A DNA stretch of 64,000 nucleotides from Microcella alkaliphila (GTDB lineage: Bacteria; Actinomycetota; Actinomycetes; Actinomycetales; Microbacteriaceae): the NCBI RefSeq assembly GCF_004216855.1, contig NZ_SGXT01000011.1:481185-545184 (forward strand). Reading direction: 5' to 3'. Positions 61,548 through 64,000 of this stretch are shown here, piece by piece (positions within the stretch are counted from its first letter, which is position 1; each line of letters starts with the position of its first letter). A program made the position numbers and the translations under genes. The notes beneath the pieces were generated by a model. The model was given only the letters and a program-made list of their open reading frames with translations, was not told the DNA's origin and did no database searches.

Positions 61548-62783
61548 ATGGACGAGACCGGTCGTGGCGCCCCCGCCGCCGGCGACGTGCCGGACGATCT
61601 CGACCGGCTCGACGAGCTTGATCGGCTCGACGACGCGGCGCTGCGGGCGATCGCCTACGGACGCACCTCGTCTGAAGCCGATCGGATGCGCGCCGACCGC
61701 GCCGCGCGCATCCTCGCCTCGCGCGCCGATCGCGCCCGCGAGGCCGAAGCGGCACGGGCCGCAGCCGCGCCCGGCGCGGGCGGGGCGACGCCGGGTGACG
61801 TGGCCTCGGCCGCCGACGATGTCGACGAGGGCGCCGACGACCGCCTCTCCTGGTGGACGCGCTCGCGGCGCATCGGTGTGGCCGTCTTCGTCGGCGCCCT
61901 CGTGGTGGGTCTGGGGCTGTCGGCGGTCGGCGAGCGCGTGGTGGCGGCGCTCGCCCCCGACGCACTTGAGGTGTTCGACGAGCCGGCCCCGGCGAACGAG
62001 CAGGCGCTCGTGACCGAGTTGCTCGGCAGTGTCGGCGGTGGCGAGGCGCGCCTGCTCGCCACGGTGGACGGTTTCGAGGTCTACGCGCTGCGCAGCGGGC
62101 CGGGCGGCCTGCTGTTCGAGGCGACCACGCTCGGACCACAGGTGTGTGTGGGCGCGCGCGATCGCGAGCAGGTGGTGCGGTTCTTCTTCAGTGAGTGTGT
62201 GCCCGAGCCGGTGTTTCGCGAGCAGGGAATCGCCGGCGTGCTCTCCGGTTACGTGTTCGGCGTGCTCGAGAGCACGCCCACGCAGAGCGTTGCCCTCGTC
62301 GTCGAGTGGAGCCCTCGCGGGGGGCTGACCGTTCGCGACGCGAGCGAGCAGCTGATCGAACCCGTGGCCGGTCGCCCGGACACTGACGTCGTCGTGCCAG
62401 CCCCCGTTCCGCCCGACGGGGGAGCGGCTCCCGCCGAAGAACCGGCGCTTTACGCGACCCTGCGCGAGCTGCCGGCCAACATTACCGTCGGCGAACAGCT
62501 GGTGCCGTTCGCTGGCCCGGTCGAGCTCGGCCCCGCCGAACTGGGCGCGGCGAGCGTCAATGGCGCCGAGCTGATCTTCTTCGGCAGCGTTCATGAGGGG
62601 CCGGACGATGTTGGGTCTCGCGTCTGTCTCTCGGCCGGAACCACGGCCGCATTCCGAGACCTTCAGTGCGTTGACGAGGCAGAGTTCGTGGCGACCGGCG
62701 TCACCCTGCGCGGAAACGGCGATTTCGCCACCGTCACGATCACTCTCGACCCATCCGGTGAACCCGATGTGAGGTTCAACTGA
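61548..62783 (+). CDS. Single-span membrane protein, first of a tandem related set
   Basis: A 411-residue protein. A cytoplasmic charged region (about 1-100) contains LDDAALRAIAYGR, then one span RRIGVAVFVGALVVGLGLSA. A large extracytoplasmic part has two copies of a beta-type unit, one with C...CVPEPVFREQGIAGVL, the other with VCLSAGTTAAFRDLQC. No family is recognised. It shares the CVPExVFREQG motif with the next gene and the IAYGR motif with the third. Its stop overlaps the next ATG (TGATG). Confidence 0.75.
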   Translation: MDETGRGAPAAGDVPDDLDRLDELDRLDDAALRAIAYGRTSSEADRMRADRAARILASRADRAREAEAARAAAAPGAGGATPGDVASAADDVDEGADDRLSWWTRSRRIGVAVFVGALVVGLGLSAVGERVVAALAPDALEVFDEPAPANEQALVTELLGSVGGGEARLLATVDGFEVYALRSGPGGLLFEATTLGPQVCVGARDREQVVRFFFSECVPEPVFREQGIAGVLSGYVFGVLESTPTQSVALVVEWSPRGGLTVRDASEQLIEPVAGRPDTDVVVPAPVPPDGGAAPAEEPALYATLRELPANITVGEQLVPFAGPVELGPAELGAASVNGAELIFFGSVHEGPDDVGSRVCLSAGTTAAFRDLQCVDEAEFVATGVTLRGNGDFATVTITLDPSGEPDVRFN

Positions 62784-63685
62784 TGACGCCGTCAGGCCGC
62801 ACCATCGCCGCAATCGCGGTCGCGGGGCTCGCCGCCGGCGTTCTAGTTGGCGCCGGTGCCGGCCCGCTCACACAGGCGGTCTCCGCTGAGTCACTCGCCG
62901 TGTTCGACCGCGAGTCAACGCCCGCCGACGAGCTGGCCCCCGGCGTCGTCACCTACGGCCCCTTCAGCGCCTCGCGTCTGCTCACCGAATTTGACGACGT
63001 TCGTGTGTTCGCCGTACGCGCCGATCAGGACCTTCGCACTGGATTGGATGATCTCGGCCCGCTCGTCTGCGTGTCGGCCGCCGCCCCCGGCAGGGAATTC
63101 GTGCCCACTTCGTGTGTGCCCGAGGAGGTCTTCCGCGAGCAGGGCATGCGCGGCGTGCTCCGCGGGCTCGCGCCCGCCGGATCAGTCGGCGGATATCGCG
63201 ACGTCGAACGCGTGCTCGCCGTCGAGTGGGGCCCGCGCGGTGGTCCGCGCATTGTCGACATGACCGACAGCACCGTCGTCGCTCTCGACGATCTCTTCAC
63301 CGATGACGAGCTCGCCCTCGGCGCCGACATCCCCCTCGTTCGGGCGATGCGCGACGCACCCACCGCTGACGATGTTGCCGAGGAGATCAACGCCCTCACT
63401 GAGCTGCCCGCGGCCATCGCCGGACCGGTGTCGTACGGCGAGTCCGGCTACGACGGCCTCGGCATCACCGAACTGTTCGCGAGCCTGCACCCTCCCATGG
63501 ACGACCAGGAAGCCCACGTGTGTCTGAGCTTTCGGGTCGAGGGAGAGTTCGTCGCCTGGCAGTGCAACCCGCTCGAGACGGTGCGCATTCGTGGAGTCCG
63601 CGTCGTCGTCGAGCATGACGGCGTCCAGACGGCCTTCCGCATCGGCCCCAACAACGAGGGCATCAACGTGGAGCAGACGAGTTGA
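62783..63685 (+). CDS. Single-span membrane/secreted protein, second of the set
   Basis: A 300-residue protein with an N-terminal span (TIAAIAVAGLAAGVLVGAGA) and an extracytoplasmic region related to the previous protein (LVCVSAAAPGREFVPTSC, PEEVFREQGMRGVLRG, HVCLSFRVEGEFVAWQC). It lacks the cytoplasmic IAYGR region, which instead opens the next gene. Cysteines are spaced as likely disulfide pairs. It overlaps its neighbours on both sides by 1 and 4 bp. Function is unknown. Confidence 0.72.
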   Translation: MTPSGRTIAAIAVAGLAAGVLVGAGAGPLTQAVSAESLAVFDRESTPADELAPGVVTYGPFSASRLLTEFDDVRVFAVRADQDLRTGLDDLGPLVCVSAAAPGREFVPTSCVPEEVFREQGMRGVLRGLAPAGSVGGYRDVERVLAVEWGPRGGPRIVDMTDSTVVALDDLFTDDELALGADIPLVRAMRDAPTADDVAEEINALTELPAAIAGPVSYGESGYDGLGITELFASLHPPMDDQEAHVCLSFRVEGEFVAWQCNPLETVRIRGVRVVVEHDGVQTAFRIGPNNEGINVEQTS

Positions 63686-63905
63686 GCGGCTCACCTCGGA
63701 CCGACGACGTCAGCGCCCTCACCGACAACGAGTTGCGGCGCATCGCGTACGGCCGCGGCGAGCGCACTGACGACACCGCTGGGCTGAGTCGTGAGGCTGC
63801 TGCGCAAGAGCTCGTGCGACGCACCCCACCGTCGGCCGCACCGGCGCCGCCCGCCCCGAACACCCCTCGCGCGGTGACCTCTCTCCACCCCAGCACCGAC
63901 AATCT
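63682..63905 (+). pseudogene. Third member of the tandem set, cut by an insertion sequence
   Basis: A TTG start at 63682 overlaps the previous stop. The frame reads ALTDNELRRIAYGRGERTDD, matching the cytoplasmic motif of the first protein, then an alanine/proline linker. Near 63905 it runs into GGCTCTTCGTCATG, the probable end of an insertion sequence, before any span is reached. The remaining gene is lost or lies beyond the element. Confidence 0.6.
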
Positions 63906-64000
63906 GGCTCTTCGTCATGAAGCGGGGGTAGGGGCTGTTCGCCAGGGCTTGTGGCCGCCGGCGGCGAGCAGGATCCGCAGCCGGTAGTTGTCGAAGTTGC
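63906..64000 (-). mobile_element. End of an insertion sequence (runs off window)
   Basis: The element appears to begin with GGCTCTTCG at 63906, a typical ISL3-like terminus, followed 9 bp later by a transposase stop codon on the minus strand. The other end and any target duplication lie outside the window, so the family is tentative. Confidence 0.55.
63915..64000 (-). CDS. Transposase C-terminus (partial)
   Basis: Reading leftwards from the window edge, NFDNYRLRILLAAGGHKPW is followed by RTAPTPAS and a stop at 63915. The NFxNYRLRxLLxxGG signature is the usual C-terminus of DDE transposases of the ISL3/IS1380 type. Only 28 residues are visible, so no catalytic motif can be checked. Confidence 0.65.
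   Translation of the reverse strand, partial: NFDNYRLRILLAAGGHKPWRTAPTPAS

Overview
The window is a high-GC chromosome segment from an actinobacterium, most likely a member of the Microbacteriaceae (Microcella-like). The pointers are GTG starts, long antisense shadow frames, the parA-scpA-scpB-rluB-tyrA-cmk-der order, a DUF5997 gene with its usual substrate-binding neighbour, a PheS-related ligase and a DUF222/13E12 HNH protein. No taxonomic marker gene is present, so this is an inference.

1-18 kb is housekeeping and accessory chromosome: the start of a type III polyketide synthase, two CNNM/CorC membrane proteins, an FAD oxidoreductase, NAD(P)HX epimerase, a transglutaminase-like protein, an ArsR/SRPBCC cluster, msrB, gdhA and selO. 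Small toxin-antitoxin-like modules are scattered through it: XRE plus nucleotidyltransferase, VapBC, and DUF1778 with a broken GNAT toxin. So are several gene remnants: an SRPBCC deletion, P450/M20D scraps, facing EamA and VOC scraps, and a frameshifted membrane gene. This stretch is visibly decaying.

18-38.6 kb is a defence or mobile island ending at a tRNA-Pro(GGG) gene. It holds a NERD nuclease with a DUF4041/GIY-YIG protein, a MazG-like protein with a GIY-YIG/DUF2075 helicase, and an inactive IS3-family element. A four-gene overlapping operon follows, made of a class 2 OLD nuclease and a UvrD-like helicase (Gabija-like) plus two unexplained genes: a DUF5677-like protein and an HExxH protein. 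Then come plasmid-like DUF3846 and RHH genes, a 636-residue protein with a C-terminal HEPN-type motif followed by two more genes (one GIY-YIG), and an XRE-ImmA/IrrE pair. An imperfect 19-bp copy of the tRNA-Pro 3' end lies 160 bp from the tRNA and may be an old attachment site. No integrase is visible.

38.7-49.3 kb continues the theme. A complete Wadjet (JetABCD) anti-plasmid operon has every junction overlapping by 4 bp. It is followed by an HNH/DUF222 gene behind a near-perfect LexA box, pyroglutamyl peptidase, and an HTH-nucleotidyltransferase/HEPN toxin-antitoxin pair with a 12-bp-arm operator over its start codon.

49.3-64 kb is again chromosome: GNAT, the PheS-related ligase with a putative leader peptide and two hairpins, a Kef-type antiporter that appears to have lost an internal block, Nudix, DUF2071, and the parA-scpAB-rluB-tyrA-cmk-der operon. 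It ends with a tandem set of related single-membrane-span proteins, the last cut by an insertion sequence whose transposase runs off the window. The best candidate for an undescribed system is the four-gene Gabija-like operon at 25.5-31 kb, followed by the HEPN/GIY-YIG cluster at 32.4-36 kb.
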